Shown here: one piece after another, positions 38,401 to 50,900 of the stretch
How positions within the stretch are numbered: the stretch's first letter is position 1
Layout of the letters: every line of letters begins with the position of its first letter
Source of the DNA: Volvox africanus
Lineage: Eukaryota; Chlorophyta; Chlorophyceae; Chlamydomonadales; Volvocaceae
DNA length: 64,000 bases
Assembly (NCBI GenBank): GCA_030268105.1
Contig: BSDZ01000010.1
Coordinates: 782,001 to 846,000 of the forward strand
Direction: 5' to 3'
Made by a program: the position numbers and the translations under genes
Notes under the pieces: model-generated
Database searches by the model: none
What the model was told of the DNA's origin: nothing
Seen by the model: only the letters and a program-made list of their open reading frames with translations

Positions 38401-41400
38401 AGCTCATCAGGTCACTGGGTAGGACACGGTCAGGCACGAGGAGTGAGGAGGACATGGACCACACATACTTGAAGGGTACAGGGCACAGCAGGTCAGTGGT
38501 TTCCCTTTTGGGGCTTCATGCATGGCGGTGGCGAGGGCCCCATGCCGTGATGTGGATGTACACGCTTCAGGCCATCACCACTGCACGCCGCTGTGGGCCA
38601 TTAGGTAATGGTCACGTGCATGACGTAGCAAATCTCATAACTTACACAAAGACCGTCCACCTGCACTCCCCCGCACTGCCCCCTACCTTTCGTTGCCCGT
38701 CTACTCCAGCTGCGCGAACGGCTGGTGGCTGTGGTTGCAGCCATCGAGGCCTTATCCTCCCATCAGGCGCTGACGCAGCCTCCCCCGTTAACCACCCCTG
38801 GGGGACCGGGGCCGGCTGTCAAGGGTCCCAGTGCAGCCGCCCGGAGAGGGTCTGAGAGTCGCGCCGCGAAGGCGTATAATCGCCTGAGCCGCCTGGCAGA
38901 CCTGGAGGCCGTGGAGGCGGTGTACAGGTATATCATCTTGAGCAGGGAGGAGGCAAGAAGATTGCGGGTAACAAAGCAAACAATTAGCCAATAAGGAATA
39001 TGAAGATCGGCGCTGGCAATATGTACGGGGTGCACACACCCCGGCGGGAATGTTTCAAGGCGGTGCCTCTGACGGTTAAGAATGGAGTTGCTATTGTGGT
39101 ATGCAGTTTGTCACGCCTTCACTTCTTCCACCCGGGTTATCTGCGCTTCCTCTTTCCATTCAGATCAACAACTGAGGCCCTTGCAACTGCGGGGGAAGCC
39201 GCGGCTGCCTCGGCCCGTAAGGAGCGCGCACGGAAGGTGAGAGGATTACTGAGGGAAGTGGCGGGATATAAAGTGATCAGAGAAGTGCGGCAGGAGCTGT
39301 CTGCGGAGAGGGGGAGCTCAGGCGATACGTATCACATATCCTTTCACGAAGAGGAGCATGGGGATGGCGGGACGATGTGCGTGTGTTTCTTAGGCTATGA
39401 TATAGCACCTTGATATTGGAACTGGAAGGGATACCCCAAGAGGGGGCCCCACTCCATGCATTGCCACCATCATCACCGGGATGGATCCTTTCTCCGCGTC
39501 ACAGGAGATGGAGAGGGAAAAGGCGCGGGAAGAAAAGGCCCGGCAGCGCGAGGAGGAGGCGAAGGCAAAGGAGGTGAGGGGGCTGAAGGTGTGATGCACG
39601 TGGTTGGGGCCGGACGGCGAGGCCGTTGAGGGAAAATTAATGTCCTTCAGTCAGTACCGTTGTTCTATGTGGACTTGAGGGATTTGTAGGGTTTAGGGTC
39701 CAGCGGCATATATAAGTGTCCAGCAGCCCCGAAGGAGGTTCGGGACGAAAATCCCCGCAGGGCATATGTGTTGTCGTTACGGGGTTTGGCGCATGTAGGG
39801 TAGAGTTACGTGCACGGGATGTCGAAGGACCTGATGATCCTCTCTACGTACACGATAACGACAGTTCTTCACCTTCATTGCCGGCGCTTGCGCCACCACG
39901 CGCTCCCCCAATAAAGCGCAAGTCTTACACCACTTGGAACGTCGCAGTCACCATTGTATTGTCTTTTTATTACCTTTTGCCATGCGGCCAGGCCAAACGC
40001 GCCCATGACGACGACGCCAAGCGGCGGGCCCGTGAGGCAGCTGTCGCTAACAAGGCGGGGTATCACTCCAACAAGGAGTTGGAGAAGAGCCGCAATATCA
40101 TGCAGGTAGCAGTGGGGAGATAGGGGAGGCCACGATATCATCAGGATCCGGGCAAGTGTGGCCTGTAGACGCCCGATGTGTGGAACGCAGCATATGAGGA
40201 AAAGGGGGCATTCGCGAAAACATAATGTGCCTTTCTGGGGCCCCATTGGTAATGAGGGAGAGGGGGGGAGTCTTGTGGGATAGGACGCTGCCGCTATGGC
40301 TGCGGGCTGAGCCATACTATATTCCCACAGCCTCTGTCGTCGTTAAGTTTATTTGCATTGCTAGGTGGACCTGCCCCGAGGTTCTGTGTCGGATTTTCAA
40401 GAATGACAAAATTGTCAAAATATGTCATGGCCCCGTCTCGCTCTCCCACCGACCTGCTGACATGCCGTGCCCCTCTCCGCAAAATACATCGTCGCGCCAT
40501 CGCAGTCTTTTTTTAAGCGGCCGCTGCAGTCCAAGCCCACTGGCGGCGGACCTACGGGTCAGTCGGGTGGCGATGCGGCTGCTGCCGCTGAAAGTGACGG
40601 CTTGGCGGTCGCCACCGACGCTGCCGGCGTTAGTACAGGCGCAGCCACTGTCTCCGGTACGGCGCCCCCCACGAGCACGTCCTCGCATCTGCCGTTACAA
40701 GACCAGGCGGCGCCGAGCGGTGGCGGCCGCAGCTGCTCTCAGCCCGCCGGCGCCACTCCTGCCCGGGAAAGAGCCGCTACCCGCATGCCGTTCGATTTCT
40801 CAAAGTTGGCGCGCAGGTGCGATGGGTTCAGGAAGACACCGGACCCTGCCATGAACCCCCAGGGAGGGTTTGGAGCCTCCACACCTTCTGCCTAGCCCTA
40901 TCCTGCGATCACTGGCTGGAAGCTATTTTGTGCAAAGTGTTACGTACTGCTGTGAGGTGCGACTTAATGTGGTGCCTGTCCGTGTCTGCTCAGAGCGTAT
41001 TCTCCACCTGCAGCATCGCCAAGACATTAGGGGCACACATCTACTCACCAACATTTGGGTTAAGGAGGTTAAGGCTACCAAAAATTTACCAAACGGTTAT
41101 CTGAAACCCTGCCAGTGCCATCTCCACCCCCATCCCCCAGGGTGCCCGACAAAACCGTTGTTGAAGCTTTAGACGACGATGCCACCCGGCTGCCGCTGCC
41201 CGCGGAGGTTCTTGCGGGGGATCTGAGGACCAACCACGCGCGATGGAGGCAGCAAAGGGCCGCCAGGAAAAGGATGATCGGTGCGGGGGGAAGGGGAGAG
41301 AGGGCCGTGAGTGGACGAATGCTGGTGAAGGATGTGGGTGTTAGGGGCTGCCAGTGAAGAAGGCCCGCGGGGCGAGTGGTATTCCCGTCCGGCTTCAAGA

Positions 41401-44400
41401 AATCCTTATGGCCAGTTCGATCGGTCGTCACCTGTGCAGGATGAGCGGGTCTTGAGAAGGGTTGGATTTTGGAGTGGGTGGATGGGTATTGGGTCAGTGA
41501 AGGGGAGCTTCCCTTTTGCTGCTCCCTCCGGTCTGCGTGTGGCCCAGGCTGTCCATCCCCAGCCAGCCAGAACCCCTTTGCTTGTCTGCGCGCACTCCCC
41601 AACACCCCAACCACACCTGACCATCAGAGTTGGTGATCGTACTCGTCGTCAGCAGTACCCGGTCTCATGTATACCCTTACCCGACCCGATCCCGCAGGTG
41701 TCCCTCCGACGTGGGCTCGCCGACCCAGCGCCCCCACCGACCTTCGCACCTTGGCAGCTCAGTACTACGGCGATGTGGCTGCGCTGGGCCTGGCGCCTGA
41801 GGGACTGCGCACCTGGCGCCGCAAGCTGATCGCCTTCCCGCGCAAGGAGACCGTCAGACCGCCCTACTACGGCTCCTTCAGCAGGACCAGGTGGGTATGG
41901 CGCAAATGTAAGCCCTTCAGAGACCCCCTCAACACACGATCTAAAAGGCGGGCTGTGAGAAGCTAAGGGCTTGGAAGAGACCTCACTGATGGAAAAGGAC
42001 AGGAAAGGGCCTTATTGATGGTAGATATGCGAAGATATGGCGTTGTATCGATTTACATGTTAGGGTTGTTATCTTCAGGACGAGGGGTCATTTGACATTC
42101 TTCCGTTTGGCGTTTTGGCATCGCCGTATGTGGCTGCCCTGTCCTGATCACCAGGTTTTTCGTTGCTCAAATACTACCCTGACGAATTTAACTGCTGTAG
42201 CTGTCGCCCGGGAGCCTACCGTCTCCCCGAGAATGCGGTAGCGTTTCAGTGCCGAATGGCTTAAGTGTCTCTATGCCTCTGTTCTGACCTTGCACACGTC
42301 GGTTCATCCATTTTGTATATTCGTCGGTCTGTCCGCCCTTTCTGTCTCCTCCTCCGTCCAGCACCTCCGTGACGGGTCGGCGGCCCTTCGGTCGTGACTC
42401 CGCTTTGGACTACGAGGTGGCCAGCGATGAAGAGTGGGAGGAGGAACCAGAGGTGGGGGGGCTACTAGACGGACCACGAAGAGGAAATGCAGGCGCGCAC
42501 GTCAGGAGGAGATGGCTGGACCTCCAGGGTTCATAAGAGTCCGGGAGTCCAGGGGTCATAGGAGGGAGTCACCCCCTTGGCGCGTGCGCGTGCAGCCTCG
42601 AGGTGCTTTTTTTGTCTATTGGGGCTGTGGTATTAAGGAAGGGAATGGTTTAGGAGGCGGATAGAGAAAAAGGGTGAAACGTCCTGAGTCACCTGCTAAG
42701 ATCAATGTCCTTTAGGGTTTGCCTTTGTAAGATGTCTTCGCGTTATAACCGGTAACTGTGGGTGCCGGTATCACCGGTAGCTACCGCTTTGTTCCGTCCG
42801 GTGTTTCACCTCGGTTGCCTTTTCCGCCTCATCGCCCTCCCCTTCTTGCCCACGGCCCCGACTCGGTTGCGCCTTCGTCACATGGCATGTGGCGGCAACG
42901 ACCCGCCGTTGTCCGGACGAATACACAGGGGGAGAGCCTGTCCGACAGCGGCGACGAGGCGGACAGCCAGGCGGGCGGAGCGGCAGGTTTGACGAGGGCC
43001 GGCACGGGTGGTATAAGGGGCTTGGTGGCTTGCAATCCCCGCCTCCCTGATCAGCCACTGCATTGCCCTCCCTTTTGCCTCGGCATCCTCCTCACTTCTT
43101 ACTAAGCCAGTTCTTTCCCCGCCCTCCCACTTGCCCCGATCGCTAGGAGAGGGCGGCGATGACGAGGATGATGGATTCATCGTGGGTGATGACCACCTGT
43201 CCGACGACGAGGGCGCGCAGCTCAGCGGCGACCCGGATGGTGGGTGGGTAGGAGGGCAATGAGGGTTGCATGCGCAGGTCCGTAACTCTCCACTCCTTAC
43301 CAGAAGCGAAAGGGTTGAGAATAATGGAGGGCCTGGTAGAGAGGCGACTGAGGTGGTGCAAACACTCACGGGAAAATGCGGGAATGCAAAAGTCGCAGTA
43401 ATGGAAATCTGTGCTCATGACAACAAGTTGCTCTCGCCATTGACTTCTTTACATCGTGCTGTCCCTTATGCTCCAACTTGAGCGCTACCCCGGCTACGCG
43501 TGCCCCCGCGGTTGCTGTCTGGTTTTTCCCGTGTCCTTATACTACCTGCCAGACCCGATGCCCGTCGATGGTGCAGCGGTGAAGGGGGCCGCTACCCGCA
43601 GCGCCGGTGTCGTCACCGCCGCCCGCTTCATGGACCCCCGACTCCAACAACTAGATGCAGCTATTGATCGGGTTCGAACCAACAACCGACCAATATTGCT
43701 GGTGAGGCCGATGCCCGCGGCTGCAGCGGTGGCCCCGCCATCGGGACCCGATGTAGGTACAGATGCTGCGCCGCCGCTAAGGCTGCACTGCCGCCTGCGC
43801 GCAGAGCCAAGGACGGGCCTAAACACGGGTCTGGATCCTGGGCTGTTGGGTGCTTTGCGACCCGTCGTCCACCACCGCGTCGGCGGAGACGCATCGACTG
43901 GACTCCCGGTGGTGGCCTTGGCGCCGCCCCTGGAGCTGGATGTGTACAGCGCCTACGCAGTTGCGGCGGCAGGAGGGATGGCACACAGCCTGGCCGGCGC
44001 CGAGGACGGTGGGTCGGACGGATGTGTGTACATGCACGCCTTCGCACGTTCACTTAGCGCAGCTCCTCCAATTTCCAATGCAATCAGCTTATTAAGACCC
44101 AATGAAGTTGTTGAAGGCTTTCTCCATCTAACGTCGCGGTATCAGTACCAATCACTTGATCATGTGTCCGTTATGATGCCCCCCTCATTCCGCAGCTCTC
44201 CACGCTTCCACCACCTCAGGCGGCTGCGAGGGGCTCCACCCCTCCGCCGCACAGGTGGGCCTCCTGGCTGCCAATGGCTTACAAGCTGCCGCTCCAGGCT
44301 CTGCTCGCGGTCTCGGCAGCGGCGCCCGGGCCCGATCATCGAATCCATGTCTGGCGCCGGCCACCCTATCGGCCCTTGCGGAGTTTATGTCCCGTTGCGG

Positions 44401-46178
44401 AGACCAAAAAGCGGACAGGGTGGGTGAGGAGGAGCTGTGTGTGCGATGAAGGGATGGGGGGGCCCCGAGGGTGCTGCTAGGATATTGTGTCGCTGGCTCT
44501 GGAGCGTGCCTGCCCAACTCCATCGGTGCTGTTTGCGTCCCCTGTTTATATTAGGTTTCATTTTGCATTCGCAACGGGGTCATGGTCTGCTTCTTCCCTT
44601 CGCTGGCCCCCAATCCTGACCCCACCCCGGCCCTCACTCCCGCTAGATTGTGGAAGGCTTCCTCGCAACACTGCCGCCTGGTGTTAAGGCCCCGGCCAAG
44701 ACCAAGCTGCGAGAGGCAGTGAAGCGGCTGGGCGCCTGGTCTGCATCCTCCAAGAGGTGGCTCCTGTACGGGGGCTCAGTCGCGGCGGCTGTGGAGCACG
44801 CCCTCGCGGTGGGGTCAGTGCCGGCGGGCGCGGCGGCGGTGGCGGGGCCGGGGCTGGGGTCGACGGCAGTGCAGCCTTGCACGCCACTGGCCACCGCCAC
44901 CGCTGTTACCACCGGCGCGGCGGTTGCTGCCGCAGCTGCTGCGGCGGCACTGGCTGCTGGGCGAGGGTTTTCGGCTGATGTGGCCACGACCTTGACACCA
45001 ACCCATGGGTCTTCATTTCTGCCAGGTAAATGAGACGGCACTTGTATGCAGCCACATTACAGGACGGATAAGTCGAATAAAAGGCACCGTGCGTCATCCG
45101 TAACGGAGCTGATGACTGGCCTGGCATGTGAGCAGATTTGTCCTCGGGGTCTAGATGCCGCTGGAAACACCACTGGCTGACCCAGCGGAATACGATCCTC
45201 CTACAGGCTGTCGACTTCTAACGAGCTAAGAGGTCGACAGCCTGTAGGACAAGGTTATTGCCCCCCCCAACCCAACCCTCAAACCCAACCCCCGAACCCA
45301 ACCGAACTTACATTCACAACCTCCCTCCCCCCCATCCGATACTGCCAGGCCACTACTCCCTTCTGGCGGCCCTAGTGCCCGGGACGATACCCGGTCCCGA
45401 ATCTGCGCCGTTGCTACACAAGCATCAACAACCAAACCTGCATGGTTTGCCCCCTGGGGGGCTATGGGGGCCCCCCTGGCCCTTCCCCGGGGACCCTGGA
45501 ATGCCCGCCCTAAGGAAAATTGACGGGGGCGGTGAGGCCATGGACTGTGACGAGCCGCGCCCGCCTCCGCAGCAGCAGCAGATGCTGCTGCTCCAGCAGC
45601 ATCAAAGGCTACAAGATCATTTCACGCAAGCTCCAGAGGTGGTGGTCCATGTCCTCTCACGACCAAATTTGCCGGGTGGTGGAACGGCAGCAGCGGCCTT
45701 TCCTACCGGGCTGCCCGCATCTGTAGGAAATAACATCTTGAGCAATACCATTGCCGATGCACCTGCCGCCATCGTCGGCACCTCAGCGGGTGTGCCACTG
45801 GCAGAGGCTCCAAGGGTCACGTTGGCAGCAGTGGGGGCGGGCGATGCGGTGGTTGCAAGTGATGGTCTGGCTGTGCTGGCCGAGTTGCCGGGTGGGCCAT
45901 CTGAAGAGCGGCAGCACCAGCCATTGTTTGAGCCGTGTGGGCCTCAGGGGTCGGCTGGGACACAGGCTGTGGCTGCTGCTCACGGCCAAGAAAGCGGTGG
46001 CGACGGCAGCGGTGGGGAGGGAGCATATACTGGCCGTTGTGTCACGGCGGCGGCGGAGACGGAGACGGAGGCGTGCCGCGTTCTTTTAATGGAGGTGGAA
46101 GTGGAGGCGAGGGCGCCGGAGGAGGCGCTGCAGACGGACGCGGGTCAGCACTGCCACACCCTCCTCCGACCCATGTGA
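35446..46178 (+). CDS. FAS1: Chromatin assembly factor 1 large subunit (CAF-1 p150/FAS1)
   Basis: Nineteen exons: 35446-35628, 35767-36768, 37406-37501, 37742-37889, 38199-38350, 38710-38927, 39164-39236, 39505-39573, 39992-40105, 40506-40816, 41141-41280, 41698-41890, 42362-42452, 42929-42986, 43147-43239, 43553-44008, 44196-44419, 44647-45025 and 45349-46178. They sum to 4,830 nt (1,609 residues) with all phases matching. CAF-1 deposits newly made H3-H4 behind the replication fork by binding PCNA. Visible parts in order: PIP-like AGIMKFFKP at the N-terminus, a basic KRKRK, a Gln/Ala-rich region, a charged Lys/Glu/Arg helix (EKAREEKARQREEEAKAKE), a second PIP-like IMQSFFKRP, the RPPYYGSF and LDYEVASDEEWEEEPE signature followed by GESLSDSGDEAD and DDEDDGFIVGDDHLSDDEG, and a C-terminal helical domain (FMSRCGDQKADR, KRLGAWSASSKRW). 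The final exon adds about 276 low-complexity residues not expected from the family. Confidence 0.93.
45199..45249. repeat. Perfect 17-bp inverted repe­at in CAF-1 intron
   Basis: TCCTACAGGCTGTCGAC at 45199-45215 and its exact reverse complement at 45233-45249 are separated by 17 nt, within the intron 45026-45348. The RNA would form a 17-bp hairpin. Confidence 0.9.
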
Positions 46179-46225
46179 GCGGATGTCGGCCGGACACAAT
46201 AGGGGACCCTATGGGGATGGGAATG

Positions 46226-46230
46226 TGTAA
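46226..46230 (+). terminator. TGTAA polyadenylation signal for CAF-1 gene
   Basis: TGTAA 48 nt after the CAF-1 stop codon, followed by a TG microsatellite. Confidence 0.65.
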
Positions 46231-47215
46231 TTCTGTATATATGTGTGTGTGTGTGTTTCGAGTGTGCATCAATTGAAATTTTGCTCGGGAGGGGAGGGGG
46301 CGGGTAACCGAAAGCTTCCGTCTGTGATAATAGACCCGTTGTGGATGAAGAGGCATGTGCATGTGTGTGTCTGTGGCTTCTGGGTCATTGTGCCGTATTC
46401 TACTGGGCTGTGGTGAGCTCTTTGCCTGCTTAAGTATATTATTGTTGTGCCGAACATCTTAATGAGCACGCTACACGCCACAAATAACTTACCGGGTATA
46501 GTACTCTACTACGTAGTGGATACGTTGTGTGCAACACAGTGCCTGCCATGTTGGTGGTGTTTTAAGGAAGGCTTTAGTGGCTGAGACGGCCAAGACGAAC
46601 ATGCGCCCACAGCTGGGTCTGGTATGTTTCGTAAACTTAAGGTGGTTCGTTGCGGAATATGGTTGTAACACATAACGGTAATGGACGGTCCTTTTGCCAC
46701 CACCTGCCCCACCATCTTGTGCAGTTGCGCTCTTTCGTCGCACCTTCCGCCTCTCTTCTCCCCGCGGCCGATCCCAGTGCGTCCACAGAGAGATAAAAGC
46801 GACCTGCCGGCTATCCCCTCCCTAAGCTAACGTAGTTTTCCTCCTGGTATACTTGACTGCATACAATCAGAACCAGTGCTGCTGCTTTCCGTGCACGTTT
46901 CACTGTCCCTTTTCTCTCCTTCTCCGCGTTGACACGTTCTATCTTTTAGGGGGCTGGAATTTGGTAAGTGCCTTCCCCAGCTGGCTGACCAATAACCGAT
47001 AGGGAATAGCCTCTCCTCTGATTTGAGGCATGGGTACATAGCCGGGGCACAACGAAAACAAAAGCAGCTCAGGTTGGCCCTTGGCCCCGCGGACATTACC
47101 TCCCTCTATGTTACCATTCCTTATTTACCACAGCTGTGGGGTGGTCTCATGCCCGTGCTCTGAAAGCAACCTGTGCCGCTTCCTATCGATCTATCGATCT
47201 ATCCCAGTTATCGAT
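46231..47215. other. Intergenic region, possible 5' flank of next gene
   Basis: No gene recognised. Expected 5' exons of the HEAT-like gene could not be placed here. ATCG/CTAT short repeats precede the AT-rich block. Confidence 0.45.
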
Positions 47216-47219
47216 GTCT

Positions 47220-47640
47220 TCTACATACATACAAACATCTTATTGCCTACGCTATTTTTTTATTGTTTATAGAAAAACTAACCTAATAAATTTGTACATA
47301 AGGACACGAATTATTCACTTTTTTATAACCTGTCTGTTATTATGAATGGTAATGTTACAGGTGGATGGGATGCATACTATTTTTTTCATACATATAATAT
47401 ATTAAGATGCATTATTTTTTACGTTTTGTTTACTACAATTTATATTTTTGATTAAGTTTTGATATTTACCCTTTAGAATAGATAAATTTAAAATATTTAA
47501 TATTTAAACATAAACTAAATACCAGCAAAAAAAACATTAGCTAATGTGTTCTTTTTTCACGAAGTGTTTCTCTAAAATGTAGTATATTGAATTATGAATT
47601 TTATATTTCATTGGATTAGTGCCTAACCACAAGACACCGA
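47220..47640. other. AT-rich island
   Basis: About 420 bp of strongly AT-rich sequence (long T runs, AAAATATTTAATATTTAAAC and similar) within otherwise GC-rich DNA. No ORF of note, no tRNA or rRNA motif seen. Origin unknown: organelle-derived DNA, a decayed element or a local AT satellite are all possible. Confidence 0.7.
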
Positions 47641-47704
47641 TTAGCAGAGGTAGGATAGTGCGAAACATGTGAAACATTGGAGGGGCCACGAGCAATACCG
47701 TGAG

Positions 47705-47897
47705 CTACATACATATACATTTACATTTACATTTACATTTACATTTACATTTACATTTACATTTACATTTACATTTACATTTACATTTACATTTACATTT
47801 ACATTTACATTTACATTTACATTTACATTTACATATACATTTACACATACATATACACATACATATACATATACATATACATATACACACACACACC
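47705..47897. repeat. TTTACA hexamer satellite merging into TA/CA microsatellite
   Basis: About 20 copies of TTTACA followed by ATATAC and ACAC units, ending 40 bp before the first recognised exon of the HEAT-like gene. Open frames across it (HLHLHL, TFTFTF, VNVNVN) are artefacts of the unit length. Confidence 0.95.
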
Positions 47898-47939
47898 CCT
47901 CCGTCCCCATCCGGACCCGGGACGCTCTTTGCCATTCAG

Positions 47940-50900
47940 GCCGCCACGACCCCCGCCCCTCTCTGAGCTGGCGTTGCTGGGCTCGGGCCACCCGTTCTGG
48001 TCTGTCATCTCTTCCTGGGTGATGGGAGGGGGCGGCCCGCGGGGCCGGAGTCACCGCCACAGGCCCTCCTGGGCCGACGTCTCCTCGGCTCTGACCGTGT
48101 TTGAGGCAGGGCAACTGGAGCCGCGGCTGCAGGCGGTGCCCCTGGACCTGGTTCGAGGTGAGGGAGAGCAGGGAAGAAGTCATTGGAAACAAGAAGTCGG
48201 GACTTAACACTCCCCCCCAAGAGCAAAAATACGGAGGGACTTCCCACCCCTACCAGGGCGAAATAGGGGGCAGAGTAGAGGGTACGGGGTTGGGTGGGCG
48301 TTCACGCATCCCTATTTTCCGTTACGGACCGTGTTGGAGTAAGAAGCGGACGCATGTAGCTGATCAAGTAGCTGATATCTGCAGGTGCACTGCTGCTGCT
48401 GCTGCACAGGATGCGGGAACAGGGAACAGGGAACAGGGAACTAGACCGTTACGTCAGTAATATTCCACTAACTACTTCCATTGCATGAGGGCTGAGGGGT
48501 ACTGACCTCTGAAGCCACTGAAATCCCCGAACCAAGCCCTGCCCAAGCAAACGCGCACGAGAGCTCCTTACGCTTTTCCCTGCTTGCTTTCCTTTGTATC
48601 TTACTGTAATCCTGACAATATCCACCTCTGTTTCCAACCCCGTAGTCCTAGTGGCTGTATGCCAGCACAGCATGGCAAGTCACTTGCGGTCCGGAGCCTT
48701 CAAAGCGCTCGGCAACCTGGCGGCGGCTCTGGCGGCGGCAGCAAGGGCTGGCGGGAGCGCCGGGATGGCGGCAACCAGTGGCGGTCCGCCAGGGCGAGGC
48801 CGTGGCATTGGTGACATTTCGGAGACGCCGGAAGCTCCAGCAGGTGCTTCCCCCCGTGCCACATACAACCGTAACGTGCTGTCAGTGTGATAATCGCTTA
48901 TGCAGGGTTGGTACAACGCTGCTGTGCTGATCCAGAGATGAGAGGGATGGGGCGGGCGAAAAGTGAAGCAGACAAACGAACAATCAATCAAGGGCTGTCA
49001 AGACAGAGATGTGCTCCTTCGCTCTTTGAAAGTGTCTTTTCCGAGCAGCGCGTAATCACCTGGTTGGGCTTCGCGGCCACCGCCCGCTAACGAAGGGTGG
49101 CTTTACCTGGATTGCAGCTGCGCTCACAGCTCAATGCGCTACCAGTCGGCATCCCTGGAGTTCAATCCAAGATGGTAATACTCAATGATTTACTACACAG
49201 CATCGCTGTCCCGTTCCATTTGCTTCTGCTACTTCAGGGAGTTATAGTTGCGGGGGCAGCAGCAGCAGCGGTCCCGAGGCCAGCTCAATGGTAGGCCCGG
49301 TCCGACCCACGGGTCAGCCCTGCCGGTGCAGTCCCCAGCCCGTCACCCTGCAGGCCCTGTGGTCACTGCCGGGATTGCTGGAGGTGTTGCGGAGGGGCTG
49401 CTGCGATAGTGACCCGGACTCCGAGACTGATAAAGCGGCAAGGAGTGCGGCCAGGGTGCTAGGTACGGGGCTCCACTCACGTGCCCAACATTAACGTTGG
49501 CGATGTGTTTTGCTACTATCAAGTATTGGCGTGTCCCTTTGGGTGGTAGTTATTGGGCTGAAGCTGGGAAGGTCCTTAGTACATATGCCTTGTAATAAGG
49601 AGCACGTGGCTTCCTTGGGGTCCGGATTCCAGGTACCCAGACCCCAGGGAGGAAAGGACTCAAGTCAAATCCCGAACCCTGTGCTTTTACATGTGCAGCT
49701 GCCCTGGTTGGCGTCGGCATCACAGTACCCTCAGCCAGCGGAAGGGAAGCTCAGGAGCCTGAGCAGGCAGCTGGGTGGCAGCAGCAACTGCACCAGCAAG
49801 GGGAGGGCGGCGGTGGGGCAGAACAGTTGGAGGTGTGGGCTGTCAGGCAGCGGCTGCATGCACTTGCGCCCGAGATGGCTGCATCAGCAGCAGCATTCCG
49901 GCTCAGGGTGGGTTCGGAACCTTGCCTTGGAATTTGGATTTGGATTTGGATTTGGATAGGATTGGGCGGCCTGGTGCAACGTGTCCGCTGACGGAACGTT
50001 CTAACGGTGACTATTATCCCAGTGGCGTAGGACCCTGACCTCACACTTGGTCATGGGCTTCCGGATTCTTACACTTTCAGATGGGCGTGTCCAACCGGAA
50101 GCCCTCTCCGCCTGCACGTATCGCACCCATACAAGCCATATAAATCGCACCCACACACCCATACCGCCATATGAATTGTTCAGACAGACAGTTCCCGCTG
50201 CGCTGTTGAATTAGATGTTTATCCTCCGACCCCGTGGAATCTCTCTTACCTTCTTACCCCGCTTACCTTTCATCGTCTAGCTGTGAAACGTGAAAGAAGC
50301 TTTAGCCGAATGCTCCTCGGCTGTCTCACGCCTGCTTCCCCGAGCGCTGAACAGTATAAGCTCTCTGCTTCCCCCCTCTTCTGGCCACGGGTACCCTTTC
50401 CACTGCCTTGCCCCGTTCCCCTCCCTTCCGCAAAACCCTGCTACGCTAAGGTTGTGAACAACGGCGACCTGCACGCCGCCCTCCGAAACACTGTTGCACA
50501 CGGTCCGGGCAAATCTCCCTCCTCTGCCCGCAACGTCTTCCACGCGCACATGTTGCTGGCGCTGCAGCGGCTGTTGCGGGATCCGGCGGCGGCGGCGCAG
50601 CTGTTGAAGCCCCACGTGAGGCTGGCAAAAGAGGCAGCGGCGGCGGCGAAGGGCCGGGTGCCGCCGCCGCCTGTGTCCCCCGATTTGGAATCCAAATGGG
50701 CAGCTAAGCTGATGCAGAACCTGGTGACGGGGGGCAGGGGCATGGTCCACCCGGTGAGAGAGGAGCGGGAGAGGGAGGGATGGGAAGGGTAACGAGGAAG
50801 GGTGTGAGTAGGGAAGTGTGAAAGAAGAGATGGGGAGAGAGGCATCAGTAACATGGCTGGTATGGCACTGGGCTCCGGGGATGAAGGTACAGGTGTAAGA

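Noticed and set aside
43456..44427. Continuation of the CAF-1 exon past 44008 in the open frame
   Set aside because: A good donor GTGGGT at 44009 in the correct phase leads to an exon at 44196 that aligns with the C-terminal part of the family; the read-through loses similarity.
47641..48210. VNVNVN, HLHLHL and TFTFTF ORFs
   Set aside because: Translation of the TTTACA satellite.
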